Shown here: positions 21,156-32,177 of the stretch, piece by piece | How the letters are laid out: each line of letters opens with the position of its first letter | Numbering within the stretch: position 1 is the first letter of the stretch | From: Marvania coccoides | Taxonomy: Eukaryota > Chlorophyta > Trebouxiophyceae > Chlorellales > Chlorellaceae | Length of the DNA stretch: 64,000 nucleotides | Assembly: GCA_963854735.1 (NCBI GenBank) | Contig: OY978099.1 | Span: 1,984,001-2,048,000 of the forward strand | Direction: 5' to 3' | Made by a program: the position numbers and the translations under genes | Notes under the pieces: model-generated | Told to the model about the DNA's origin: nothing | The model's database searches: none | What the model saw: only the letters and a program-made list of their open reading frames with translations

Positions 21156-22163
21156 ATGAACAACTTAACGACATTAATATTTTCGTTTTTTGTTTTCAAT
21201 ATAATCGTCGCATGGATATGGAAGGGACCGCGCGTGTGTAAGCCAGTGGAAATGCGTACTCACAATGTGAGCGCACACAATTATTTCTTCGTTATTTATG
21301 CACCTGATTATTCAGAAACATGTGGAGGTTGTGCAGTGCTACACTACCTCGCAGATAGATTAAATCGCATTTATGGAAAAGTAGAGCATTTTGCGTATGT
21401 CGTTTCATATGCTGGGAATTCTGTCATTGCAACAAATCCATCGTATGAGACGCCCGTACTCCCACCTTGGTTGAATGCTTCAGATGGAATTGCTATTTAT
21501 CCAGAGAGCATAGAAGGAAACCCTTTGAATTCCCGGCATGTCGTTCGATGGGTTTTGTACTTCCCTGGTGTGAACGGAGGTCCAAGCACATCAGCATATT
21601 CTCTTACAGAGTTTGTTGCATGCTTTTCCCAAGGATTTTGTCAAGAATTTGTCAGCAAAAATCGTCCTGTATTCGATTTGAGAATTGTTGATTATGGATT
21701 CCATTACTATCAGAATTTACCCAAGAATCCACGCGAAAGCACAGTTGTTTTAAAAAAGAAGAGCACTTTTTTTTCTGGAAACAAAGTTCTGCATAGACAA
21801 AATACGCCAGATATTAGAGGAATACGTTTAGACCCCACCACTTCAAAACGAAAACGGGTTGAAATATTTGCAACCACAAAATATTTTTACTCCTATGATG
21901 CCGCTACTTTCATTAGCCTGGAAGCTGCAATGGCAGGCTGCCTTAGCATTGTTATACCTTTTGAAAACGTAACCAAAAAAGAATGGCTTCAAACTATGAC
22001 TGATGATGCTAAGTATGGCATTGCGTATGGAGAAGATGATATAGGATATGCAAATGCTACGCTTCCGCTCGTCCTGCCATTTTTACGTGAAAAAGCCAAT
22101 ATTCAACTAGAGCAAGTGAGAGAATTCGTCAATCAAGTGCGCCAATTTTATTCGATATTATGA
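21156..22163 (+). CDS. Glycosyltransferase-like protein, type II membrane
   Basis: An intact single-exon frame of 335 codons. Residues 5-21 form a hydrophobic signal anchor. After a short stem comes FFVIYAPDYSETCGGCAVLH, where a Cys-rich loop precedes a helix, resembling the N-terminal nucleotide-binding half of GT-B-fold enzymes. YPESIEGNPLNSRHVVRW lies at 115-132. YFYSYDAATFISLEAAMAGC followed by LSIVIP lies at 244-268, matching the pattern in which a Glu and a Gly-Cys segment hold the sugar donor in GT4-like proteins. This combination occurs in bacterial and algal surface-polysaccharide glycosyltransferases. The exact CAZy family and substrate are not determinable here. No disruptions. Low GC relative to neighbours. 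Confidence 0.7.
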   Translation: MNNLTTLIFSFFVFNIIVAWIWKGPRVCKPVEMRTHNVSAHNYFFVIYAPDYSETCGGCAVLHYLADRLNRIYGKVEHFAYVVSYAGNSVIATNPSYETPVLPPWLNASDGIAIYPESIEGNPLNSRHVVRWVLYFPGVNGGPSTSAYSLTEFVACFSQGFCQEFVSKNRPVFDLRIVDYGFHYYQNLPKNPRESTVVLKKKSTFFSGNKVLHRQNTPDIRGIRLDPTTSKRKRVEIFATTKYFYSYDAATFISLEAAMAGCLSIVIPFENVTKKEWLQTMTDDAKYGIAYGEDDIGYANATLPLVLPFLREKANIQLEQVREFVNQVRQFYSIL

Positions 22164-23329
22164 ATGAAGAATGCAATTTCATCTTCTTCTGCATACTGAA
22201 CCCCTCCCCCTAATTAAATACGGAATTTGCAGAGGCGGCAGTGTTAGAAATAAAGTACAAATAAAAAACAATTTATTTTCATATACTCAGTTGTGTATGT
22301 TTATGTCCCCCCTAGCAAAGAGCGTTTTCCAAGCTAGCTCTCCAGGTGCATTATGCTTTCAAGCAGCGGGATTGGAGCTTTGGCACATTTTTAATGCTTA
22401 GTCCCACTGGGTCAAAGCTTAGAATAATAATAACCTATCCATCAGCAAACCTTTGAGGAAATGACTCCCTGCGTGCTCAATTTTGTCGTTATCAAGGCCA
22501 ACGCTTCAAATGGACACAGGTGCCAAAGAGGTGAAATCCTAAATTTAATTGTCATCGAGTATACTGGGCGTATGAATTGGAGGACATCCAGCAGTTCCTC
22601 CGAATGCACCCTTTTTGGTTCACCATCTTATTCTCAGTTTACCATCTTGATAACCATTACAAGTCTGTAGGCCTAATTATTGAATTGAATCCGATACATG
22701 ATGAACTGCGGGGTCCAATAGATGAGCAGGCTGAAACTTTCTGATGTACGCACGGATAAAGTGCATTATTTGATGATTTTAAATACGGAAGATGATTGAA
22801 TTAGACGAAGCGCAGGTTTTGCAGCCATGTCTTTTCCCGCCCACAGGCTGGTGTTCCGAGGAAAATTAAGCTCGATTTCAGATCTGTGGGTCAAAGATTT
22901 GACAAAGGGAGGACGCCCTGCAGTAAATGCCTAAAATTAGTATCAAATGCCCCGCACATGACGCACTGGTGTATCACAATCTGAAGAACCCCGTATCTAT
23001 GATAAATATGCACATTAATGAATTTTCAGGTTCTCTTTGTGGCAAAGTCCCTAGCTGAAGTCTAAGACCCTTGCCATAGAAAAACCAGGCCGAGAGTGGG
23101 CGCAAAAATTTGGTGCTATAGAAAAACTGAATTTAGTTTTGGCCCCAGGACCACAACGCAGAGCCACCTGGCCCGCGACAGCTCATATAAACGAGCTGAG
23201 GGCGGTGCAGATGGGGTGCTAATGACACAGCAGGCAGCGACTGTGGCGGGCAGAACTGGGCGGAGAGAGTCAAGACTGGATTTGATGAGGACTGCGCCAT
23301 GCATCATGCTCCCATGGACTGCTTATTGC
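22164..23329. other. Intergenic, no recognised feature
   Basis: Moderately AT-rich DNA with only short, homology-free frames. Nothing supportable was seen on either strand. Confidence 0.5.
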
Positions 23330-23775
23330 TGCACCTGCTTGCCTTGGTACATGCTCTTTCTTGACTGCGGCGTTGGATGCATCGCTTCCCACACAGCCAG
23401 GGTTCAGTGACCACTCTAGAAGAGAGGGGTGCTTGGTGCCTCCCGGCATTGCCCAAGCGTGTACCTTGACCGGACGGTTCGCGTTCTCGCCTTCCGGAGC
23501 GTCTTGCATGCCTGCATTTCTGCTTGCACTTGTGTTTTGTTTTGCACGCGTGCCTGTTCTGCACATGTGTTTGTTTTGCATATGTTTTGTCGGTCGTGCC
23601 GTCGGGGACTCGGAAGGCAGGGGCAAGAGCCTTACAAGTGGGCGGCGACCTGTTGTTAGGTTTTGCATGGCGCGGCTGTGATGTACATCCACAGGAACTG
23701 AGGTTGATCCGGCGGATGGAAGGGGGGGCTCTGCTGCGCCTCGCGGGCGGCCTCCCCTTCTTAGGGATAGCGCCT
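23330..23775 (+). repeat. Dispersed repeat, family N, copy 2
   Basis: It matches 17502-17990 in several blocks: CACCTGCTTGCCTTGGTACA, TTGGATGCATC, CCGGACGGTTCGCGT and CGTCGGGGACTCGG. The unit is at least 450 bases. No ORF is conserved between the copies, which argues against a coding element. Confidence 0.5.
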
Positions 23776-24029
23776 GATCCTTGTGGGGCGGACGATTCGC
23801 AAGAATCGCGGTTCAGTGGCGAGAATTCGCTAAAACCTACTACCGCTCAGCTAGAGTTCTTACTCTGGCTGGCCGGCAGGAGTCTGCATGCAGGTTGTTC
23901 CCCCTTTGAAGAAGCGTTTTGCGCCGAACACTAGGGTCGTAGCGGCTGGAATGGCTCTGACTCTCGCAATCCTTGTCAGAATGGGCGTCCCCGTTCCAAG
24001 TCTCTGGCAATTAGTTTATGCCACTAATC

Positions 24030-24680
24030 CCCCCCAACACCATATACAATTATTCAGGGAACTCTATCGTATGCTCAGCAGCATGCACGCCTTGAGATTT
24101 CTGCGGGAAACGGAGGCGGAGAAGGGCTTCTACCACGCCCCGAAGGCGCAAGAAAAAAAAAGTTTGCACATGAAAACTGCATTTCAGCTAAAATGCAGAT
24201 ATCATGCACTTCTGAAAAAGAGGGTTTTTGGCACCTTACACACAAATATAAAAAGCTGGCGATCCAGTGGATCTCAAAAGGAGAAAAATGATCGTCCTCC
24301 AGCGCGCCATCACCCCTCTCTCCCCGCAGCCCTGGAAGCCTGCTCGCTGGCCAGCGGCGGCGGTTGACGCCAAAACAAACAGCACGCTGCAGCGGCGCAG
24401 CCAGAAGGTCCGCGTAGCCTCCAATTCAGGCACCTCTTCCCGCGTCCTCCCGCAATCCAGCTCCGTCAAAACAGCCCCAAAACCCCCTCCACCCGGCCAG
24501 GAAAATCGGGCTCAAAATATACTGAAATGTGGTATATTGTTCTCCCCAAAATTGTGGACCGAAACGGCAAAAATTCGCTTCTCAGGGACAAGCGAATAAT
24601 CACTACAATATGTACGGACGCCGATTTCTCTCTCAGTTGGCAATCATTTTTAGTATTTTTAATCGGAGGTGGTGCTGGAA
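24030..24680 (+). repeat. Family F repeat, fuller copy
   Basis: Contains both the left block (CTCAGCAGCATGCACGCC, CGGAGGCGGAGAAGGGCTTC) and the core block (CAGCGCGCCATCACCCCTCT), ending near the junction with a hAT-like fragment. Frames on both strands are shadows of this repeat. Confidence 0.6.
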
Positions 24681-24692
24681 TCGGTGGACTCG

Positions 24693-25232
24693 TCAAACTG
24701 GATGCTCGAGGCAGGGAGACGCCCGCAGATCTTTCTTCAGCTCCTCCTCTGCCATGCAAACGGCCTGACATGCAAACGTGGTGTCTTTGTAGACCTGCGG
24801 CAAGTTCTTGAGATCCCACGCTTGTCCCAGCCCACAAAGCAGCTCAGAAAACTTGTTGATGGACAAGGAGTGAAGGGCAAGCCAGGTTGCGCCTTTCAGC
24901 CCCGCCACCACCTCCCCTGCAGTCTTCAGCCTGAGCGAGGACAAAGCCCTGCCAGCGCTGCCACCGATTGGCGCAGCTGGGTCGGCCAGCCTCGCCGCCA
25001 AATGTTCCATCGCTGCTACGTGCCCGGCTGATTTGAAGTGAGTAACGCAGGAGGACGCCTGGATATTGTAAGAACCGATGCCTGCCCAGGGCGACTCCAT
25101 CCCATTGTGCTTGAAGCCGTCTAGCTTTGCTTCGACGCACGCGTTGCACGTCAGGGTGTCTCAGTCGCCGTCCTTGCCACGCTCCATGCCCTTGTACTCC
25201 TGCTGCCACTTTGCAAAAAGCTTTGGGTTGAT
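24693..25232 (-). pseudogene. hAT-like transposase fragment (TTF-type zinc finger)
   Basis: Minus strand. NPKLFAKWQQEYKGMERG and a stop are followed by CNACVEAKLDGFKHNG, SYNIQASSCVTHFKSAGH (a Cys..Cys..His..His arrangement), then LHSLSINKFSELLCGLGQ. This order, a TTF-type or BED-like finger followed by a helical segment, is typical of the N-terminal part of hAT/DUF4371-like transposases. The catalytic core is absent. An in-frame stop lies near 25162 and the fragment is cut by the LINE-A copy at 25230. Family assignment is moderate. Confidence 0.5.
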
Positions 25233-25757
25233 TATTCCGCTGCAGCTCGCATCATCTTGGGGTGGAGACGGGGCGCTACGTTGGGCGGCCGCATTCGCAG
25301 CGGACACGCCGCTTGTGTGCTTCTGGTTCTTGCGAGGACGAAGAGCACATGGTTTTCCATTGCACATGCCCTTCTTTGGTAGCAATGCGTGCATCCTACC
25401 CATCTTTATTCCCTGACGCGCCATCTTCTTCTTCCTCTTCCCCTTCTTCTCCTCCGAATCTTTTTCAGTTTCTGCAGCAAGCTCCGAAGCAGGTTGCTTC
25501 TTTCATTAAAGCCAGCCATGACGCTGGCGAGTACGAGAAGCTGCGTGGTTGGATATAAGATTTTCTTTTCTTTTCCTTTGTTATTCTTTTCTCTGTTTCT
25601 TTTAAGCGGTTGGTTTTTCTTTGGTCTTTCTTTATTCTCATTTTTATTCATCAATTTATTATCGTTATTTCTGCTTGCACTTCGGTGCCAGTCTGCTATG
25701 TTGCCTTCGTTGGTTCTTTGTGCGGACTTTAAACCTGTAATGTATGTACGTATGTGT
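25230..25757 (+). mobile_element. LINE-A 3' end, 5'-truncated
   Basis: Starts inside the CCHC region (RRLCASGSCEDEEHMVFHC), continues through EYEKLRGWI, a T-rich 3' UTR and ends in TGTATGTACGTATGTGTATG. It is inserted into or beside the hAT-like fragment. Confidence 0.85.
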
Positions 25758-26076
25758 ATGCCCAGAGACCAGATCCGCTGGAACCAAGAGAGAAACCCAT
25801 CTCTTGTTGGCCTACTCCAGCGGCCTATATGGCGCCTAAATCGTCGACTTCCCCGCCGCTCACGGTCGGGGTTCTTTTTTTACGTGCACGTCACCTGCCT
25901 GACCCTGCCGGTCAGACGAAAAATTCGGTGGGTCGCCGGGATTGGCGTCAACCACGCACACCACTGCCGCCTCTAACTTGGCAGTGGCTGGGCCTTTATG
26001 GCTGGGCCCAGCAGCTGTTCCCCGGGCAGCTACTGGGCCTTGCCGTTTGGGCCTGACTGGGGTTTAGCCATCGCGC

Positions 26077-26436
<360 letters not shown>

Positions 26437-26475
26437 AGACTAGAAACAGCCATCTGCATTAAACCATAAATAAAA

Positions 26476-26885
26476 TGCAGACATGGAGACTCCAGTGCGC
26501 CATCACCCGTCTCTCCCCGCAGCCCTGGAAGCCTGCTGGCTGGCCAGCGGCGGCGGCCGATGCCAGAATAAACAGCGCGCTGCAACGTTGCAGCCAGAGG
26601 GCCCACGCAGTCGACAATTCGGGCACCTCTTCCTGCGTCCCCCCGGAATCCGACTCCGTCAAAACAGCCCCCCAAACCACCTCCCCCCGGCCAGGAGAAA
26701 CCTCGGGCTTAATATCTGCTGCCAGGTGGTATCATTTCTCCCAAAATTGTGGACCGGCAAATACATTTATATATATATATATATATTTGCTTCGCAGGGG
26801 CACAAAAATAATCACTACAATGTGTACGGACGCTGATTTCTCTCTCAGTTGGCCACCATATTAAGTATTTTAAATATATTCAGCA
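26476..26885 (+). repeat. Family F repeat, diverged copy
   Basis: It retains TCTCCCCGCAGCCCTGGAAG and TGTGTACGGACGCTGATTTC but differs in many positions, and has a TA-dinucleotide run near 26768-26787. Older than or from another subfamily than the 18.0-, 24.0- and 33.9-kb copies. Confidence 0.5.
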
Positions 26886-26889
26886 AGCT

Positions 26890-27077
26890 GAAGGAGCAAT
26901 CTGCCTACTTCTGGAGGGGTATCTTTTGTTTTTGTTTTACTTCTTCACGTGTAATTACATACAATTGTAAATGCGCATAAACCACTCAATCACTATTTCT
27001 TTTACACCGTAAATTCGTTAAACTTGGTGGTCCACGCGCACTAACCGCAACGGGGCGCAGGTTTCCCTACTAGTAGG
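26890..27077 (+). mobile_element. Helitron-like 3' end
   Basis: It shares GACCACTCAATCACTATTTC-type sequence (here AACCACTCAATC...) with 58411-58460 and 63004-63040. It ends GCGCACTAACCGCAACGG, GGCGCAGGTTTCCCTACTAG, then T. A GC hairpin followed within about ten bases by CTAG and a T is the expected Helitron 3' terminus. The 58-kb relative is linked to a Helitron-type helicase end, which supports the call. The 27.2-kb gene lies just outside this end. Confidence 0.5.
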
Positions 27078-27202
27078 ATCTCATGAAGAGCTGTGTGCTG
27101 AATTTAGTACCTAAACTAAGCAGCTGAAAATTCAACGCTCTCGCCTGACTTTTTCCTTTTCGAAGATATACAGGAATAATAAAGGTGGATTGTCTACTAA
27201 AT

Positions 27203-28444
27203 TCAGCTTATTACTCGCTTCATCATGCCAGTATAGCTAGCCAAGACATCACTCCTTATTCTTATCTCCTGTACAATCAGATCAAGAGGGCCCCCTTTCT
27301 GGACAGCAGACAAAATTGATGACGAATCAAATAAAAAATGATGGCGTGCTTTAGCAAGGTTATACTGTAACTTTTTCAATTGGACACTGTCGAATGATAG
27401 AAGCTGCTTCAATGTGGTATTCAGCTCTTTCTCAGGAACCCAGATGGTAAATTTTGAATAGTCGAGAATACCCTCGAAGGGTGCTGGCATGAAATCGTTA
27501 AATATAACAGGAATACAACCAGCCAGTATGGCTGATTGCAACCGGCGCGTAGATAGCGAAGCCCCACGTGTTATTGGACAAAAAATGCTTTTTTTCATTA
27601 TATCGCCAGCAATTGTCAAATTATATGGCGATCCTACCATAAATGGTGGGTTGCCTTTGAAAGGCGATGCAACCGCATTTAACCTATTCAGCTCTTCGAA
27701 CAGCTGCAGTCGTATTGGCTGTTGCTGTGTTGATCCAAAATACGCGCCAATATATTCTTTACAACAAAAACTGCCAAGATCACCAAAGTACGATGGATTC
27801 TGATCCCAATAAGGGATGACAATTTCCTGTCTGGTCCGTATTAAATCGACCCATGCATTTGATGAGTTCTTGGTGGGACCATTGCGGAAGGAAATAGGAT
27901 CCATGACAAGAGGTATAGCAGCAGGAAAGACAAAACTCAGTCCAAACCCAAAAAAATCAATAACAAAGTGATCAAAACCTCTTTTATTATTGTAAAACTG
28001 AAAATCGTTCATAACCATATTTTTTACTTTTTCAACACAGTTGTTTTGCAAGGGAGTGTTTATAATATTGTTGTCTTTGTGTCCCCAGTGAGGCCACATG
28101 CTGGGAATAACATATGCCATTGCAGATGATGCCGAGTTTGTTGCGGCAGGATGATATTTCAAAAATTCTGATAAAAACCACTCGGCATTAAAATGTGAAA
28201 AAGAACCCAAAGGATCCATCCACGACTTCGCCCCAGAATCATAACTTTTCTTCTCTTGAGATATCAAATTATCGAAGCATTCGGGGATTGCCTCTGTTGG
28301 GTAAATAAAAAATTTGAAATCGCGAGATTTGAACACGTCTATTCTCTGTCGCGAGAAAATATTTGCACCATAACCGGCAAAAATAAAATATGCACACGGC
28401 AGAAATAGTAGTACAAATGAATAGGATGGTAAATAATAACGCAT
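27203..28444 (-). CDS. Exostosin-like (GT47) glycosyltransferase
   Basis: An intact single-exon minus-strand gene. The frame is open to 28468 with GTG, but the first ATG at 28444 gives 413 residues and places a strong hydrophobic anchor at residues 7-24, so I choose it. FKFFIYPT near residue 43 begins the exostosin domain, and DHFVIDFFGFG lies near 158. The signature is at about 284-325: KKSIFCPITRGASLSTRRLQ, then CIPVIFNDFMPAPFEG. It differs enough from the 10.9-kb gene that the two are not recent duplicates. Role by family: transfer of a sugar from a nucleotide donor during Golgi polysaccharide synthesis. Substrate unknown. AT-rich; Helitron-like end 126 bases beyond its stop codon. Confidence 0.87.
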   Translation of the reverse strand: MRYYLPSYSFVLLFLPCAYFIFAGYGANIFSRQRIDVFKSRDFKFFIYPTEAIPECFDNLISQEKKSYDSGAKSWMDPLGSFSHFNAEWFLSEFLKYHPAATNSASSAMAYVIPSMWPHWGHKDNNIINTPLQNNCVEKVKNMVMNDFQFYNNKRGFDHFVIDFFGFGLSFVFPAAIPLVMDPISFRNGPTKNSSNAWVDLIRTRQEIVIPYWDQNPSYFGDLGSFCCKEYIGAYFGSTQQQPIRLQLFEELNRLNAVASPFKGNPPFMVGSPYNLTIAGDIMKKSIFCPITRGASLSTRRLQSAILAGCIPVIFNDFMPAPFEGILDYSKFTIWVPEKELNTTLKQLLSFDSVQLKKLQYNLAKARHHFLFDSSSILSAVQKGGPLDLIVQEIRIRSDVLASYTGMMKRVIS

Positions 28445-30053
28445 GATGGTCACAGTATGAACATTCACATAAAAACTAGATCCAATTATTCCTTCAAATA
28501 TAACAACATTTTATTTTATTTTTTTGGTTATAGTTTTCTTGGATTTAGGTCTCATTTAGGTTTCTTGGAATGAATAATTAGAGGCAAGATAAAAAGCCGG
28601 GCCCTCGAGGCCTTTGGCAGTGGCGGCGGCAATATTAAACAATTAAGTGAAGAGGGGAGCAATCAAATTATCCAGCCAGGCCCAAGTAATTCTAGAACGC
28701 AAATGGAGCGACAAATCATGAGAGGCCCCCGGCGGAAGGCCCGACCAAAAAGGGGTCCCGGACTTTTCAATTTCGATTTGCTAATACATTTTTGCAAAGG
28801 GAGTTCAAAATGCCGGGGGTTTCAACCTGGCCGCGTTAAAGCTCCTGGTTTTATTGCAACTAGCGATTTTTTCTTCTCTCGTCTCCATATCTCGTATTTG
28901 CCCTTGCATCCAACATCGATTTTCAATCTTTCATCCGAGAATATTATTCTTTTCCCTTGTCGGTACTTTCAAGAGCGTCAAATGGCTCAGATGGTCTATC
29001 GACATTCGGGCTGTCGCGTTGGTCGCCTCCTGCCCCCTGACAGCCTGCCCTTGAATATCAGCGCTCCGCATCACCGAATTTAGTAGTTCGCAGCTGTGTA
29101 GGGAGACTGGATGGCATTGGAGACCGTCGTTTCAAAAAGGCCCACATATCGCCTGCATTGACACGTAAACTGTCATTTATGAGCTTCGTCTTCAAACTAC
29201 TTGCATTGTTTGCAGGCGGCAATATTGATTGCTTCTATTGCCCTAAACACGGGCTCTAGCCAGGGTTCTTTTAGGCAAACCACATTTTCCCGCACCCAGC
29301 ATTTGTACCCGTCCACCAAAAATATTTTGGAGTGCATTTCTTCCTTATTTCCCCTAATTTATTTGCTTAACTTGCCGCTCTCTTTTAACCCTTCCTAGAG
29401 GTCGTGCACGAGAATTGCGATCAGATAACCAACACTGTGGAACCTAGTAATGTTGTATAGCGGAAATGATTCATTTGGGGCATTTAGCACCCCTCAAAAT
29501 ATAATGAAATGAAATTCTCTATAAATTTTTTGAATGTGGAAAACGAAATAAACAGCATGCCTAAATACTGTCAAGTTGCTCCAAACTACAATTCCAAGTG
29601 CGCTGACTTTTATTAGGTGTCTCAACAATTCAATGTATGTATTTGGGGGACAGAATTAAGTTAGGAAATTGCCGTACATAATTTTGTGTAGTACTATAGG
29701 TAATAGCTCGTGCAATTGGTTCACTATTAAATTTTCGCCGCAAGAACGATGATAAAATTATATACCACTTTCACTATTCTCATGTACTAGAAAGGGAAGT
29801 GTTTAATTTTCTGCGCTATGCTATAAATTTTTTATTTTAATTTGGTAAGTACCACGAAGATGCACAGTTTGTATTCTTGCAATTGTATAAAGGGCTCTTC
29901 AATGGATTTCCTGACCTTGATTGGCATTAAAAAAAGTGCATACCCACTTAGCAAAAATGTAAATGCAAATATTTAACGTTAAAAATGTCCCTTCTTAGAA
30001 GGCAAGCTCAACGAGCAGAAATTGATTTCATAACATTACAAAAAACATTAGTA
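28445..30053. other. AT-rich intergenic region
   Basis: No supportable gene or repeat relationship in 1.6 kb. The 126-codon plus frame at 28703 is not convincing. The long AT-rich stretch from 29400 to 30050 could hold regulatory sequence for the minus-strand gene on its left, but no motif stands out. Confidence 0.5.
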
Positions 30054-30434
30054 TTAAAATAATTTAATAGCATGCATCTGGTAATTATTCCCCGTCTTCC
30101 TCCCCCGTGCTTTGCTTCCCCCCGCCTCTTCCCCGGCTGCCCTTTTCTTCCTCCTCCCCGGCTGCGGCTGCGGGTTTTGTGAACAACCCATTAACGTGGT
30201 GTAATACCCCTTCACCGCCTGCACCTTCTTCCACGCCTTCTTGTACTCCAGCCACCTCTTATTATTGTTTGAACGGCCAGCCCGCCAGGTAATGTCTGCA
30301 GCGCTCAGGCCGATGTCAGCATACCGCCACTCCCACTCGACGATGCTGGGCTTTCCATCAGGGCGTTGTACGAGAAAGTGGACGAGGTGCACGCAATTAC
30401 GGTATGGAAGCAGCGAGTTAATTAGATACAGCAT
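30054..30434 (-). CDS. Unknown basic ORF
   Basis: A 126-codon minus frame with good protein texture: RPDGKPSIVEWEWRYADIG, then TWRAGRSNNNKRWLEYKKAW, and a Lys/Arg/Gly-rich tail with PGRRKKRAAGEEAGG. It starts at an ATG. The basic tail suggests nucleic-acid binding. Not recognised; could be a mobile-element accessory protein or an exon of a longer gene. Confidence 0.35.
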   Translation of the reverse strand: MLYLINSLLPYRNCVHLVHFLVQRPDGKPSIVEWEWRYADIGLSAADITWRAGRSNNNKRWLEYKKAWKKVQAVKGYYTTLMGCSQNPQPQPGRRKKRAAGEEAGGSKARGRKTGNNYQMHAIKLF

Positions 30435-30540
30435 ATGTTTACTTGTTATTATACATATTATTCATATTATTTCTTTTGAGTAAATTTAAATGCACCTAAA
30501 ATAGTAATAGCCATTATTAAAAATATTCTGAATATTAAAT

Positions 30541-31545
30541 TCCCCCACGCAACCCGAAAAGCGATCTGGTGCGCGAAATCCCGGCTCTCAAGCTACGTCC
30601 AGGTGTCCATCGACTATCACGTCGACCACCTGGCCCACCGCGCCCGCATCGCTCAACGCAGAAGCCCCGCTGTGCTACACCGCTCAGACCGCGACTGCTG
30701 GAGGCGCCCTCACCCGGCGCCCACCCCCGATTTTAACCCGCCGTGTATCATCATCCCTATGGCGTGCCCCACCCCCCAGCAGCATGTCTGCTTTCCCCCG
30801 AGGGCACCCAGACGGCACGGTCAGCCTCCCCGCTCCCGCCCCCAATGCCGCCCCCACACGCGTCCTACTCGTGCTGGGCAAGCGGCTGTCCCACCACGCC
30901 AGCCTGTCCCCTTCACCGCGGTGCGCGCCGTCCCACAGCACCACCCGCGGCGGGGAAATGACAACCAGGCCGGCCCAAATCTCGCGGCCCCAGACCGCAC
31001 GCCGGGTGTCACCACACCCGTAAACTCTCAATAGGGGGGCGGGAGTCAAGGGGGAACGGCCACCGTGGTCCGCCGCAGCCCCTGGCTTCTCCTGCTCAAC
31101 GTAAAAGGCCTCCTCCAAAGCGAGCCGTCCGCTGTTTTCTCACTTTTTCGAGGGGAGCGCCTTGTCATCCTTACAGAAACATGGCTGAGCGACGAAGAAA
31201 CTCCCCCAACGGTGCCAAACTACCGCGCCTACCATTTCCCACGCCCAACCGCGTCAACAACGGCGGCGGGAGGCGCCCGCGGGGGAGTGGCGGTCTACGT
31301 TTCTCTGGACCTGGACTCATTTGCCACCCCTTGGCCAGAGGAACACTACCACGGTGGCCAATTTTCTTGGCTCCGATTTGATAAAGAGGCCGGACTGCCC
31401 CAGGATTACTTTATTGCCGCCTGCTATTTTAAACCAAATGACCCTGACATGACTGACGCATGCTTTTGCTTGGAACAACAGGTTGCCCAAGCGAGTGGAA
31501 TGGGCAACGTAATCGTCGCTGGTGACTTTAACGCGCAGGCTCCTC
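30541..31545 (+). mobile_element. LINE-A internal fragment (ORF1 end and endonuclease start)
   Basis: Begins within ORF1 at HATRKAIWCAKSRLSSYVQV and runs through the ORF1 stop and into ORF2 (31065-31545), covering LLNVKGLLQSEPSAVFSLF, ETWLSDEETPP and GDFNA, then stops abruptly. The left boundary falls in AT-rich DNA and the right in unrelated sequence. Lacking the 3' end, it cannot be a simple target-primed truncated insertion; more likely deletion or gene conversion. 31546-32100 holds a possible C-x2-C minus-strand stretch (ITCKKTFTVPAHYVNQ) but nothing firm. Confidence 0.8.
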
Positions 31546-32177
31546 AGGGGGGGTAGGGGGAGGAGGGCTCGCCGGAGTGGGGCATGGCACATTTTCGGCG
31601 GCAGCAGGCCCGGCAACGCGCACATTGCAACCTCTGTTGATTTGGTTAACGTAGTGAGCAGGCACCGTGAACGTTTTCTTGCAGGTGATGCACCGCGGAT
31701 GGGACCTCGATCTCATGGTGATGGTAAGGTCGCGAAGGAGGCCTTTACTCCCAGAGACCTCTTATATTGCTGGTAATATATTTATTAAACGCTAATATGC
31801 ATCGGGAATGAGATAAAAGCGGCGAAAATCGTTGTTTAGAAAAAATCAGGCGGGGTCAGGCGGGTTTCGTCTGACTTTTCTACCTAAGTCATGCGGGTCA
31901 AAACATTCCGACGGAGGTAAAGGTCTCAGCCACCGTCTGGCTCCACACGGCGCACCGCAGCACCTTGTCCAAGGCCAGCCTGCGAATAATAAGAAGCAGT
32001 ACAAAAAAATTTGAGGAAACATTTTGAAAACTTTCGTACTTGACTAAGATAGAATGATTTGTTGCAATTCACGCACAAAGAATAAGCAAATCAATTCAAT
32101 AAAATCAATAATGAATGAACGCATACTCTCTGCCAAAGAAATCACAAAATTGGGAAGATTTATTACATACAGCGCAG

